The notes beneath the pieces were generated by a model. The model made no database searches, had not been told where the DNA came from, and was given only the letters and a program-made list of their open reading frames with translations. From contig CAMXCT020006764.1 of NCBI GenBank assembly GCA_947184155.2, positions 248,001 to 312,000 on the forward strand: a stretch of 64,000 bases of DNA, read 5' to 3'. The stretch is from Cladocopium goreaui (lineage: Eukaryota; Sar; Dinophyceae; Suessiales; Symbiodiniaceae). A program made the translations under genes and the position numbers. Positions 51,346-63,186 of this stretch are shown piece after piece (position 1 is the first letter of the stretch; each line of letters starts with the position of its first letter).

Positions 51346-53740
51346 ACACATAGACGTACAATGATGTACACATATATTTCTGGTATTCGCATTAGTAGTC
51401 ATCATAATATATATTATATACAAACAAATATGTCCTTAAAACTGGATCATCGAAATCATGTTCATGGGGAAGTTGATTCATGGAATGGGGTTCCAAGGCT
51501 TCAGGCACCAAATCCAAGAGTCAAACGGTCACTGGAAAACTCACCATGCATGCCATGTTTTTTCAGGAAAGCAGAGGTTTTTGCCAGATCGTTTTGTGGA
51601 CGGTTTGGCCACCAGGTCACACACGCAGAAGGCTTCGTCCTTTTTCCTGGGGCGGACCGAGGGCCGGTTTGGGAGGTTTATTTGATCCTTCGGCAATGAA
51701 ACACGGATAGTTGGGAAATCCTATTAAAAAAATGATTTAATGGGTTTCACCCATGAAACATTGTGATTTAATGGGTTGTAATTGGAAAAACATCGACTAA
51801 ATGGAGGTTTTAATGGTAAAACAATGTATGAATGGCGGAGTTTCCATTGCCGTGTTTGATGACCGGAAGGTAGCCACAAGTGCGGGAATACATTCTCCGG
51901 CGAATTATTTTGAAGGGTGTTGGTGTCTGATAGTCCAAAATGGCAAATTTTTCATTGCGCCACGTGTTGAGGATTCACATCTCGATTTTTTGACTTCGAC
52001 GTGTTGAAGCGCTGACGTGGCATGTCATCACTTTCGACTCTGGGGGTTGGTGATGCTCATCCCAATCTTTGCCATCACAGCACCTCATTTTTGATGTTGG
52101 GCTTCAATTGCAGAAATTCGTGGCTGACCACTGACCATGTTGGTATCCCAATTCTGACACAAACCCTCATAGGGTAAATTCCAATATGTCCCCCATATAC
52201 CCACTATATCCCACTATAATCATCTTTAATCCCCATGATATTCCAGCCATTTGTTCAGGGGTAAAGCAAACCTTGATGGTGAAACCTGTGGCAGGACCAC
52301 CTCGAGACCTTCTGCGTCTTTGACCGGACATGACGTCGTCGTTGAAAAAGAACTGTGGACGTCGTGACGCAGAACTACAGAGATCATTTGTGAATATGTG
52401 TGAATGTTATACAACAAGCCCGTGAATATTTAATCTTGACAAGGTTTCATTGAACTTTGTGAATGTCATACTGGTAATTCAACAATTTGCTATATATATA
52501 ATTATATATATATTATTGATTCTAGGCCCGTACTGTTTGAGGATTTACAAATTTAACACGGTGTTTTTCCATAGCCTGTTAAATTCGTTTAGATTACCAA
52601 AGGGTATTTGTGAATGTTTTGGCGCAAATGCTATGATGGCTGCCAGTTTCAAATGACACCTGCTTTTCAGAGCACCTGAAAAGGAGTCCGCGTCACTCAG
52701 GATGTCGTTCCCCGCATTTTTGGTCAACACGAACTCTTTACGCTGCTTCATCCGCAAATTGCTGTAGCTCGAGCCAAATACAGCTGAGACATGCGGGAGC
52801 AATAGTACCAAACGCAGCAAATTGGACGTCAATGGGCTGTCATTTGGGAATGAATCAACATCCATGTGACCATCGGATGAAACCAGTGCCAGGGTGCCAG
52901 GTTCCATACCCGCTGACCTGCAAGCTTTCAAAAGAGCAAAATGAAAGACATCGCGGACAACAGTCTTCAAACCTTGTCTTCAAACCTTGTCAACAGTTTA
53001 ATCTACACTTCTTTTGCCGACCGGTCGTATCTTGGACATTACCGGACAAATTGCCAGGAAACATGTGCACATACTTGGAAAACGGTTTTCCACTGGTTTG
53101 AGTCGGTTTACTCAGTCCAGGACAGCACAAGCCATCCAGATCGACCATCCCACCCTGTCCCATGGCGTGCTGGGAAGTGGTGGGCGGTGGTGACAAGGGT
53201 GGCATTTTGGTGCGCGCTGGACAAGGGACTTCCAGTGCTGCTCGGCGACTCGTAAATGGGATCCATGGGGGTTCACTGCTACCCTCCAATAGTCAAGCCT
53301 GGCTGGGAAATTCCTTCTAAATCTGGCATTTAGATGGAGCACACACAATAATCATCAATAATCATCAATAATCAATGGGGGGGTGTCCATTGCCTGTTTA
53401 ATGTTTGACTACCAGAGGGTAACTTGGTGTACACTGAGCCCAAACTCTTCAGCAGAAGATGGGCTAATTGTGCCAACAAGTGCTGGATTTTTCAATCCGT
53501 TGATTTCAGGGGGAGAATCAATCTACCACCCGCTTAGTTTTTCTTTATTTGTCATACATTTTGGTGTCTTTTCCATGCTTGTCACCATCTCCTTTGATGT
53601 ACTCATTCATGTTGCAAAAAATCTTATATCTTTGAGGAATATTGAAATTATCTTAAAATGAGCAGGGCACCAAAAGATGAAAAAAGAATAGCTAGCTATT
53701 TTTCCCAGCTTTTTTCCCCCGGAAAATCTCTGGCATCGGC
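51346..53740. other. Spacer between the methyltransferase and SH3-like genes
   Basis: No supported exon. It holds remnants of TACCCTC-family right ends at 52560-52606 (GATTACCAAAGGGTA) and 53385-53420 (GACTACCAGAGGGTA). Frames of 80-140 codons on either strand lack composition or motifs to support them. Confidence 0.4.
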
Positions 53741-53746
53741 CCCTAG

Positions 53747-53881
53747 GAGCAGCTTCCCGAGCGCCTGAGCACCGGCGCAGTGGTGGAGGAGCTGCAGCTG
53801 GTGGGTGAACGCTTGCAGTACCAGCTGCGGTCCGGCGAAGGGCCGAAGACCGGATGGGTCAGCATCAGCCTGAAGGACAAG
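53747..53881 (+). CDS. SH3-like exon, host gene 4 (exon V)
   Basis: CCCCTAG|GAG acceptor, 45 codons: PERLSTGAVVEELQLVGERL, QYQLRSGEGPKTGWVSISLK, ending AAG|GTGCCG in phase 0. The G..V..L......Y......GP.TGWVS pattern matches an SH3-like barrel common in dinoflagellate proteins. Likely a protein-binding module; no catalytic motif is seen. Confidence 0.65.
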
Positions 53882-54295
53882 GTGCCGCATGGAGCGGCGG
53901 ATAGGGGATACGATAGGGGGTATTTTAGGAGGGGATCACATCATATTTTTTTGATTAAATGGAAGAACCATGGGGATAGAACCAACAAGTTTTGCACTTG
54001 GGCACTTGGGTTTGTCTCATGATGGGGCGGAATAGCATCGGATACGCGAACTTGGCCATTTCTTGCAATTCTACATTCTGGGTATTCAACATAGCTATGG
54101 AAAAATGGCCCATAGAAATAGATCATTTCTGATGATTCACCTCTTAAACATATTTATCACTTTATCACTGGATTGGTTGAAGGGAAAATCTACAAGGAAA
54201 CCATGGTTTTCCCATCAAAATATAGGGGTTTCCCATTGAAAATGGCGATTTTCCCATGGGATTCTGGGATTCCAACTGTTGACTCGCTCCGCCAG

Positions 54296-54338
54296 GCCCT
54301 TCTGATCCGCAAGGACGATGCTCCGGCGAAGGCAGCCG
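54296..54338 (+). CDS. Exon-like segment, host gene 4 (exon W)
   Basis: CGCCAG|GCC acceptor in phase 0 as left by exon V. Frame ALLIRKDDAPAKAA, with a donor at G|GTCCCA or a non-GT end shortly after. Confidence 0.42.
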
Positions 54339-54394
54339 GTCCCAAGGAGAGGGGGAAAGGGGGGAGAGTCCTACTGCGGGCATGCCAACCTTCA

Positions 54395-54483
54395 AAAAAT
54401 ATATCGACAATCACCATTTTTAATGGAAAAACCCACTATAAATTGCCATTTTCACTATAGCTACGTTAAATTACCAGAGGGTA
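54395..54483. repeat. TACCCTC-family element, left end lost
   Basis: Core AATCACCATTTTTAATGG and right end GCTACGTTAAATTACCAGAGGGTA (54460-54483). Confidence 0.7.
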
Positions 54484-55142
54484 TCAAGAGGATATAGTAT
54501 TCATAGCTAACCAACTACAATTGATCGCCATTAAAAACTATATAGTTAATGGTGATTATGAATAATTAATGGCTTAATAATCTATTCCCATCCATTCCCC
54601 CATTCATATTCAACACCCTGCCAGAAACCAGATGTAGGGGATGAAATCATAGACTGGGACATACTGGGAACATTGGATTGGGTATGGGATTCGTCCACGT
54701 TTGGGATTCCTGGAATGTAGTTTGGATTTCACATAGCGATCATAGCGGGGTTTTGAAAATTGCAAACCACCAGCCCAAACCAGCAATTGGATGCAATTCG
54801 CACTTGGTTTATGGGAAGGAATATTGGGTGCTGACAAATCGTTTGCTGCGGGAAACTTGCTGCCACCCGTCAAAGGTACCCAAACAATATGCGAATTCCG
54901 AACAGCCTGCAAGCGGAAGCAAATCAATTCCGAAAATGTCCAAACTTCAGAGCCCTGGTGCCACATGACCCACAGATTTGGGGTTCCAAGTGAGCCTTGA
55001 ACGATCTCGAAAGGTTGTGCGACCCGAAGCCAGCATTTGATGGCCTGTTCCAAGGGCCCACATCCAACAACAATGGCGATTTTCATGGGATTTAACCAAC
55101 ACAAATTGTAATTTATATGGGGTATAACTAGGTATAGCAATA

Positions 55143-55205
55143 TACCCTCTGGTAATTTAACATACTGAAAAATCAGCATGTTTAAAAACACTAAATTACT
55201 TTACT
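55143..55205. repeat. TACCCTC-family element, partial
   Basis: TACCCTCTGGTAATTTAACA at the left. The right end is degenerate (AAATTACTTTACTGCGAG). Confidence 0.55.
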
Positions 55206-55219
55206 GCGAGTGATCCTCA

Positions 55220-55595
55220 CCTTGACACACTATTCTGACATATCATCTGGAAGCATATATGGCATACATATTTTGACATTCTATCTGACATTGTTTTTTG
55301 TTATATACTCTGACATTCTGTCTAACATGATTTCCGGAATTCTATCTGGCATTTATTTTGACATACTTTCTGACATCTATTCTGGCATTCTATCTGGCAT
55401 GTATTCTTGACATTCTTTCTGGCATCTATTCTGACATTCTATCTGACATCCATTCTGATATAGTTTCTGGCATCTATTGTGACGTTCTTTCTGACATTCT
55501 CTCTGGCATTCTATATATCTGATATACCTGATATTCCATCTGGCATTCTATCTGGCATCTATTCTGACATTCTCTGTGGCATGTGTTCGGGTCCA
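55220..55595. repeat. TCTGACATTCTATCTGGCAT tandem repeat
   Basis: Imperfect units of about 20 bp (TCTGACATTCTATC, TCTGGCATCTAT) fill the stretch. Confidence 0.92.
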
Positions 55596-55615
55596 GGTGC
55601 CCTCCACTGCACTAG

Positions 55616-55671
55616 GAGCTGGCAGAGGGAAAGGACAACGAGACGGCCGAGGAGACGGAGGAGGCGAGGCG
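55616..55671 (+). CDS. Acidic exon-like segment, host gene 4 (exon T)
   Basis: CACTAG|GAG acceptor and CG|GTGAGG donor. One frame reads ELAEGKDNETAEETEEAR (acidic), another is Gly/Arg-rich; neighbouring phases do not settle which is used. Confidence 0.38.
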
Positions 55672-56294
55672 GTGAGGAGGAGAAAGAGAAGGAGGAGAAG
55701 GAGAAGACGGAGGAGGAGTCGCACCTTTATTAAAATCTAGAGACCCTCACCTGGCAGGGGGGGAATCATTGAACTAAATGAGTCATGGCTTACATAGCTA
55801 CGTAACAAATGACCCGATACTATTGTTGCCAAAAGATGTTGCAATTTCTTCACAAAACTGAGGGCATCATTGTGACACCCCGTTCCAATTATTAATCCAT
55901 CATCGCTGGTAATTTTTCCATTCTCAACCATTATGAAACATTATTAGCCAATATTGTCATCCATTATCATCCATTATTATTCACCAGTATTAAGTATCAT
56001 TAACTATTTTCCCTAATTTTCCATTATGCATCCACTAACGATTATTGTGTAAAATAGTTAGAGTACACTAGTTATGATCCTGTATGGCTATAATGGTATT
56101 ATTTTCTACGAACTATTCTTACACTATACATACGATTCTTAACTAGTAGTGTATAGTAGTAGAACATAATATCATTATAACCATAGTATGGATCATATCA
56201 CTAAAAAATACTAAAAATCATATCACTGGAAAATACTAGAAAATATCTATCATTATTTTTACACTAAAAATCAATCACGGCACCCCCATCACAG

Positions 56295-56361
56295 GAGCTG
56301 AGGGAAGGGGACTACTTCGTGACTTTGGGTCCCATCTTCAAGCGCCTTGGCGGGGCAAGAC
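56295..56361 (+). CDS. Exon-like segment, host gene 4 (exon U)
   Basis: ATCACAG|GAG acceptor. Frame ELREGDYFVTLGPIFKRLGG, ending C|GTTGGC. The sequence is strand-rich, consistent with another SH3-like or small barrel part. Confidence 0.48.
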
Positions 56362-56574
56362 GTTGGCCAAAGATGGGGAAAATGGGGGGAGATGTACCAG
56401 GCAAATGGCAAGTTTCATCTTAAAAAAAAATGAACCAAGTGGAAAATTAGGGGGTTCCTTAAATTTTCAGACAAACCATCTGTTTTTTTCGATTTTGGCA
56501 AGGAAAAAGGGGAGTCCCAGGAGTATTTTCATTGATTTTACCATTAAAGTCGTCATTAAAATTTATCTCGAAAG

Positions 56575-56745
56575 GTAGCGGTGAGCTACCTGAGTTCCCC
56601 CTTGCGTAGCAAGTATTAGGGGGCGAGCGGTGCAAGTGCAAGAGTTTGGGCCGGTTATGTCTCGGTCCGCCTTTCAAGGGGGGGGGGCCCCCCCCCCACC
56701 CTTCGATTCCCCCCAGGTCCGCCTCTAAAGCCGGGTTTGCAACAT
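56575..56745. repeat. Run of hairpins and a G/C palindrome
   Basis: AGGTAGCggtgaGCTACCT (56574-56592) and CCCCCTTGC...AAGTATTAGGGGG (56598-56624) are adjacent stem-loops; then a G-run meets a C-run at 56679-56698. The following CCTTCGATTCCCCCCAGG with GTCCGCCTCTAAAGCCG recurs at 60058-60100. Confidence 0.75.
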
Positions 56746-57104
56746 AGGCGGACTACAAGGAAACGCCAACAGCCGCACATGCACTTTCATCCACCACGTT
56801 TACATACATCCCCACCCCAACCGAAGTCAAGACCCTCACTGAAACTCGACAATGTCAGATTGCTCAAGAACTTTGTTTCGTTCACCCTAACAACCGCGAT
56901 GAACAATGTCGTAGCAAGAACGTTGCGACGGACTGCGTTGCAGTAGTCTCAAAAATCGTACATGATATACCAGTAGTACCGCACAAGGCGGTGGCGGAAG
57001 TTTCAAAAATAGGAACCCTATAGGAGAGATTGGTTGTTGTGAATCAGAGATGGCAGAGCGAAGCCACTGCTGGACTGAAAGGCGATTGATCTCTCTCACT
57101 CTTG

Positions 57105-58135
57105 TCTACCTGTCTATCTATCTATCTATCATATCTATCTATCTATCTATCTACCTATCTATCTATCTATCCATCTATCCATCTATCCATCTATCCATCT
57201 ATCCATCTATCCATCTATCCATCTATCCATCTATCCATCTATCCATCTATCCATCTATCCATCCATCCATCCATCCATCCATCGATCCATCTATCCATCT
57301 ATCCATCTATCCATCTATCCATCTATCCATCTATCCATCTATCCATCTATCCATCTATCCATCTATCCATCTATTTCTCCCTCTATCTATCTATCTATCG
57401 ATCTATCGATCTATCGATCTATCGATCTATCGATCTATCGATCTATCGATCTATCCCTCTATCCCTCTATCCCTCTATCCCTCTATCCCTCTATCCCTCT
57501 ATCTATCTATCTATCTAACTATCTATCTATCTATCTATCTATCCTATCTATCCTATCTATCCTATCTATCCTATCTATCCTATCTATCCTATCTATCCTA
57601 TCTATCCTATCTATCCTATCTATCCTATCTATCCTATCTATCCTATCTATCCTATCTATCCTATCTATCCCATCTATCCCATCTATCCTATCTATCCTAT
57701 CTATCCTATCTATCCTATCTATCCTATCTATCCTATCTATCCTATCTATCCTATCTATCCTATCTATCCTATCTATCCTATCTATCATATCTATCATATC
57801 TATCATATCTATCATATCTATCATATCTATCTTATCTTTCTATCTATCTATCTGTCTATCTATCTGTCTATCTCTCTATCTATCTCTCTATCTATCTATC
57901 TATCGATCTATCGATCTATCGATCTATCGATCTATCGATCTATCGATCTATCGATCTATCGATTTATCGATCTATCGATCTAGCGCTCTATCCCTCTATC
58001 CCTCTATCCCTCTATCCCTCTATCCCTCTATCCCTCTATCCCTCTATCTATCTATCTATCAATCATATCTATCATATCTATCTAATCTATCTATCTATCT
58101 ATCTATCTGTCTAGCTGTCTACCTGTCTATCTTTT
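57105..58135. repeat. Compound tetranucleotide satellite (about 1 kb)
   Basis: Successive blocks of CCATCTAT, CGATCTAT, CCCTCTAT, a 9-bp CTATCTATC unit, CATATCTAT, then CGATCTAT and CCCTCTAT again. A frame of 354 codons is open only because the repeats contain no stop in it. Confidence 0.97.
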
Positions 58136-58139
58136 GTGC

Positions 58140-58670
58140 AGTGTCATTCAGTGTAATGTAGTGTAGTGTAATGTAGTGTAATGTAGTGGAGTGTAGTTGT
58201 AGTTGTAGGTGGTAGTGGAGTGTAGTGTAGAGTAGTGTCGTGAAGTGTAGCGGCAGGTAGTGTAGTGTAGTGAAATGTAGTGTAGTGTAGTGGAGTCTAG
58301 TGTAGTGTAATGTAGTGTAGTGTAAGGTAGTGTAGTGTAGTGGAGTGTAGTTGTGTAGTTTTAGTTGTAGTGTTGTGGAGTGTAGTGTAGTGTAAGGTAG
58401 TGTAGTGTAGTTTAATGTTGTGTAGTGGAGTGTAGTGGAGTGTAGTTGGGTAGGTGTAGTTGTATTTGTAGTGTAGTGGAGTGTAGTGTAGTGTAATGTA
58501 GTGAAGTGTAGTGTAGAGAGTGTAGTGCAGTGTAATTTAGTGTAGTGGACTGTAGTGGACTGTAGTTGTGTAGTTGTAGTTGTAACCTGTAGTGTTGTGA
58601 AGTGTAGTGTAATGTAATGTAGTGTAATGTAGTGTAGTGCAGCAAAGTGTAGTGTCATGTAGTGTAGTCG
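58140..58670. repeat. GTGTAGTGTA minisatellite
   Basis: AGTGTAGTGTAATGTAGTGG-like repeats over 530 bp. Minus-strand frames rich in LHYTTLHY are artefacts. Confidence 0.96.
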
Positions 58671-58689
58671 AGTTAAGCGAAGCAACATC

Positions 58690-59425
58690 TGAACCGCCAA
58701 AAGTGGTCCGAAACCCTAGTGTTTTTAACATGTTAACTTCCAAATCTGCTTCGCGCCACAACGGCGTGCACTTTTTCGAAACTCGACATCTCAGCCTCCA
58801 AAAGTGGTCCCGAACAAATGCGTGCACTTTTTCGAAACTCGACATCTCAGCCTCCAAAAGTGGTCCGAACATGGTGTGGTTTGTACATTTTGATTTCGAA
58901 ATGTGCTTCGCGCCACAGCGGCGTGCACTTTTTCGAAACTCGACCTCTGAGCCTCCAAAAGTGGTTCGAACCCCTGGTGTTTTGCACATTTTGACTTCGA
59001 AATGTGCTTCGTGCCACAACGGCGTGCACTTTTTCGAAACTCGACCTCTGAGCCTCCAAAAGTGGTCCGAACCCCGAGTGTTTTTAACATTTTGACTTGG
59101 AAATGTGCTTCGCGCCACAACGGCGTGCACTTTTTCGACATCTTAAGTGCCAAAAGTGGTCCGCACTTGGTGTGTTTTCTACATTTTGACTTGGACATGT
59201 GCTTCGCGCCACAACGGTGTGCACTTTTTCGACATCGCAACTTCCAAAAGTGGTCAGACCCTGGTGTGTTTTGTACATTTTGACTTGGGGATGTGCTTCG
59301 CGCCACAACGGCGTGCACTTTTTCGACATCTGAAGCGCCAAAAGTGGTCCGATCCTCTGGTGTTTTGTGCATTTTGACTTGGAAATGTGCTTCGCGCCAC
59401 AACGGCGTGCAATTTTTCATGTCTC
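58690..59425. repeat. Tandem satellite, unit 94-101 bp
   Basis: GTGCACTTTTTCGA recurs about every 94-101 bp from 58766 to 59408 (one interval is 56 bp), with GCTTCGCGCCACAACGGC and CCAAAAGTGGTCCGA in each unit. Long frames on both strands result from the repeat. Protein-like strings from this unit (such as KSARRCGAKHISKSKC) are, to my recollection, common among predicted Symbiodiniaceae proteins. Confidence 0.93.
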
Positions 59426-59429
59426 ATCT

Positions 59430-61250
59430 CCCCATATGTCTCCGCACCCGCCGCTTTAGCGAGCCTACTTTTCGACCCTCCGGAACCACAAATCATTGGA
59501 AAAACACAGTGAATCGCGACTTTCCTACCTTTTCGCGCATCTGCATCTTCTTTCTTCTGACTCTTTCTCTTCTGAACTTTCTCTTCTCTCTGCCTCTGCC
59601 CTGCTCTGCTTTTCATCTGTCCATATTGTCGGAAGTTTAGCTTCTCAACTTCCTTCGACAATATACTTAAAGATATGTATCTATATATATATACACATAA
59701 TAATTCCATGATATATATATATATACTAAATAATCTCAATATACATATAGATTCGTATATATATATATATGCATACTCTACCCAGCAATTGTGGGATATT
59801 GCGCTTTGGCTAGTGGTTGCCGAAGCATAATCGCTGCCCCTTGCTCAGCATATCTAGATCATTTGGTGGATTTTCCGCAAGGGTTCCTCCAAGATATTCT
59901 CTTCAACCAAAAGACTTCGCTAATGACATTTCAATATGTTTCATATATATGTATATTCGTATATATATAGTTATCATGTATAATAACTAGAACACCTATA
60001 ATGACTAGAATTACTATAATAACTAGAACATAATTATCACAACTATATTGAACCCCCCCCTTCGATTCCCCCAAGGTCCGCCTCTAAAGCCGCGTTTGCA
60101 AGAAGTCACCCCGCGGGCCCACTTTTTGCACCAAGATTCCAGCACCAGGATAGCCCATGATAGCCCTAAGTCAGTTGCTTTGGGTACATGCTGGGGTCAA
60201 AACACCACGTTTGTGAATCCCACACTGTTCTACACATGTACACACCAGAATCAACCCCATCCGCGTTGCAACAATGTGCTGCCCCCAGTTACACGTTGCC
60301 TCGCAAACCCCATAACCTGATATTTATACATATATCTAACTATATGTATGTATTTATATATATATATATGTCTGTGTGTCTGTGTGTGTGTGTCGTGTCC
60401 CCCCTCCCTGAAACCTACCTTTTTGGTACCCGCCCTCGAGTCCAAGCCCAGAAGACTTTTTTCGATATCCGCCCCAACTCCACCCACGTCCGTCCGCAGC
60501 GGATATGCCTCGTTCCCTTGCTCTCTTCTCCTGTTCCAACCCACGCCTACCTTTCGATCTTTCACCCTTCCCTCTCAAGTTCATACAGGATTGTCCATTG
60601 CCATGTTTGATTACCACAATTATATGAGTTTGGTACCTGAAAATGCTGGGAAAACCACTGCAAATCCCATGGTTGATTAGCAGTCTTTTCCCTAGAACAT
60701 GGCAATTTGGGTGGTATACCCCATTTTCAGACACGCCCCTATATACAATAGAGTCGGACCTCATCATCAAAAATTGAGATTACAACTGATGATACGCGCT
60801 GGTAATTGGCGAAGGACAATGGCCCAAAAACATATAATGTTCCTATGAAGATATTCAAAAACAGAGATTTTCCATTGCGTTTGATTTTGAGAGAGTAGCC
60901 ATATGACGGCATTTGATGGCTCCAGAGGAGGAGTTGCCTCACAATTACAGGTGAGAACTATGCCCGCAACACCATGATGCTGTCGTGAATAGCCAAAGTG
61001 CCCAATGTATCCTAACAGATATCCTATAACAGTAGTTTTGCGTATGCCAGGAATGACACATTTGAGACCATCCAAAGTTCTTGTTTCACAGGGTTGCAGC
61101 AACCTCTGGAAATGGCAATTTCAACAGCTTTTCAAGCCACTGTTTTTAGCAAAGAAGTATGCTTGGATGTGCATCCATTACTTGGTGGGGAATAACCATA
61201 GCCCCGTTATAGGTATTGTATGGTTTATGCATGGATCATACAGGGGTTAC
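59430..61250. other. Intron-like stretch
   Basis: TA-rich repeats (59670-59770, 59935-60050, 60340-60395) and the second copy of the CCCTTCGATTCCCCC segment (60057-60100). No supported exon. Confidence 0.45.
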
Positions 61251-61256
61251 TAACCA

Positions 61257-62529
61257 TTGAGACATTCTAGGATGCACCCCCGGAGTGATCAGATGGAAAG
61301 GAGAACTGAGCAGGTCAGATTGAGCCATCGCGCCATGTCTCGGAAAGAGAAGCTGCTTCTCACCTGCAACTTGCCTTTGCCATGTACTCTTCGCGCAAGA
61401 GTTTGGTCGTTCGTGTCCTCATTTTCATCATGGTGGCCTACCATAGTCCTTCCAGACGATCTGGGCGACTGTTCCATTGAAGCCAGGGATGGGGACAGAG
61501 TGCTGATCTCTGGGCGCCAGCATGTGGATACGCATCTTCTCAAGGTCGGAGTTGTTGCGTGTGAAGAGCTGAATATAAGCCCAGAAGCTGTCTATGTGTG
61601 CCGGAAACGAATGACACATTTTGCGGACAGACTGGCGCTGAACTCGCGTTCTCTGAGGATGTAAGTGGATACAGCCAATGCCTTGTGCTGGAGATGGAGG
61701 AGCTGTGGAAAATTTGGCCGTCCTTGGCAAGCTGCGCTGCCCTCTTGAGCAAATCTCAGGAGACTAGCAAATCAGCAAGTGTACTATCAGAGCTCCCCCA
61801 CACCAACTTGGGATGCCTTCACTGCCTTGGGAGCGTCATTTTCCAGAGATGGAGCCGCCACCGTCATGAGCTTGTACCCTGTTTCTTTTTCTGGTACAAC
61901 CACTCAAGGGTCGACACCAACCCATGTCACCTTAGAGCGGTGCATCATCCAGGATGGGCGTATAGTTGGAATTACGGTTGGTGAAGATACCTCCTTGGTT
62001 GCCAAGCAATGTGTGTTTTTGCGCATTTCATGTGGTGGGTCGCAGCCTCACATCGAGCTTTTTGCGTTGCTCGCCTTTGCCCGGCTGCCGAGATCCGTCA
62101 AGTCCTGCATTGCTGACTTCATTGGGCCCGGGATGGCAGCACAACTCCAATCGCCTGTTTCGACCACTGACCAGCATTCGTTGAGTCAACGAATCGGCTG
62201 TGTGTTCAATCTCTATAGAGGGGCGAGCGTGGAAGTTGCGAAGTGCCAATTCGGAGCCAACGGCATTGTAGCTGATACGCAATATAACTTTGCACGTGTT
62301 GATGCCCCCCACATCGTTGCATCAGAGAACGTGACTGCTGACGGCCGCCAAGTCCAGATTGCGTGTAGATTGGATAGATGCTCATCTCCGCAACATGCTG
62401 GTTCGAAATGAAGCTGGCCGCAACCGCCAGGGAATGGGATTGGCTCCATGGGGAGTCTCTCCGGAAGAAGAGCGAGAGATTCTGATGAGGGAGCTCGAAC
62501 GTAGTCAGCCGCCCTGGTTGGAAGAGTGA
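61257..62529 (+). pseudogene. Beta-helix protein gene, frameshifted
   Basis: Four consecutive pieces in changing frames make one protein-like order: PDDLGDCSIEARDGDRVLIS (61257-61664), GAELAFSEDVSGYSQCLVLE (from about 61640), TLERCIIQDGRIVGITVGED, ASVEVAKCQFGANGIVADTQ (61779-62411), and WIDAHLRNMLVRNEAGRNRQ with SPEEEREILMRELE to TGA at 62527. Repeated short strands with V..C.F..NGI look like a right-handed parallel beta-helix. It has no introns and at least three frameshifts, so I take it as a decayed retrocopy in an intron of host gene 4. Confidence 0.55.
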
Positions 62530-62975
62530 ACCTGCTCCTTTCACCAGTCGATTATGAAGCACCATTGCGCCTTGTTTGTTCCCCTGGAAAAATTACGATA
62601 GACTTGAAACCTGAGGTGGAATTCACGTATGTCACGGGTAGGGGAGTTAACCATTTGAAATGGTGGATATACCCACAACATCAGGGAAATTTGGGATGGA
62701 TAGTTTCAGACATGAATCTTTTGCTATAGATTTTGGGCATGTACAATCTAGCTTGGGTTCATGCTTTCTTTGCAACATACCACCAATATACAAAGACTAC
62801 TATTGGGGATGATGATCCCGAATGATCCCCACTGGCTCTTCTAGTCAGGTGAATTTACCCTCCGGTACTGGTAATCAATAGATCAAACATAGCCAGCTGG
62901 GAAATCCTCCATTGATAGAGGATTTTCGAGCTTTTTGGGTACCCAATCAGTTCTCTGTTCTCCGTCCATCGCCAG

Positions 62976-63081
62976 GAAAGCTGGGAGCGATCCTGAAAGT
63001 GCCAAGATCTTGCAGCTGAACCGAAAGGTGGGTGCTGTGGTCCACACCACTGGCAAGATCTGGTGCCTCGACTGGGCGTAA
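62976..63081 (+). CDS. Last exon, host gene 4 (exon X)
   Basis: TCGCCAG acceptor, frame KAGSDPESAKILQLNRKVGA, VVHTTGKIWCLDWA, stop TAA 63079-63081. V(G)AVVHTTGKIW resembles the start of another SH3-like strand pair. The phase with exon U suggests at least one exon is missing between them. Confidence 0.52.
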
Positions 63082-63103
63082 AGCAAAATTAACCACACAT
63101 ATA

Positions 63104-63186
63104 CTGGTTGGTGGTTTGGAACATGTTTTATTTTCCCCAATAGTTGGGATGATGAGTTTTTCAGAGGGGTTGAAACCACCAACCAG
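63104..63186. repeat. Hairpin element with CTGGTTGGTGGTTT arms
   Basis: CTGGTTGGTGGTTT at the left and AAACCACCAACCAG at the right are perfect inverted copies around an 55-bp core. It directly follows the last exon of host gene 4. Confidence 0.85.

Noticed and set aside
51361-51710. Frames of 75-112 codons near 51.4-51.7 kb
   Set aside because: Three overlapping frames with no domain or splice support; none can be preferred.
57050-58114. 354-codon plus-strand frame rich in [13 protein letters not shown]
   Set aside because: It is the translation of a tetranucleotide microsatellite; no stop arises because of the repeat unit.
58119-59420. Minus-strand frames of 193-209 codons
   Set aside because: They derive from the GTGTA minisatellite and the 100-bp satellite; frames rotate between units.
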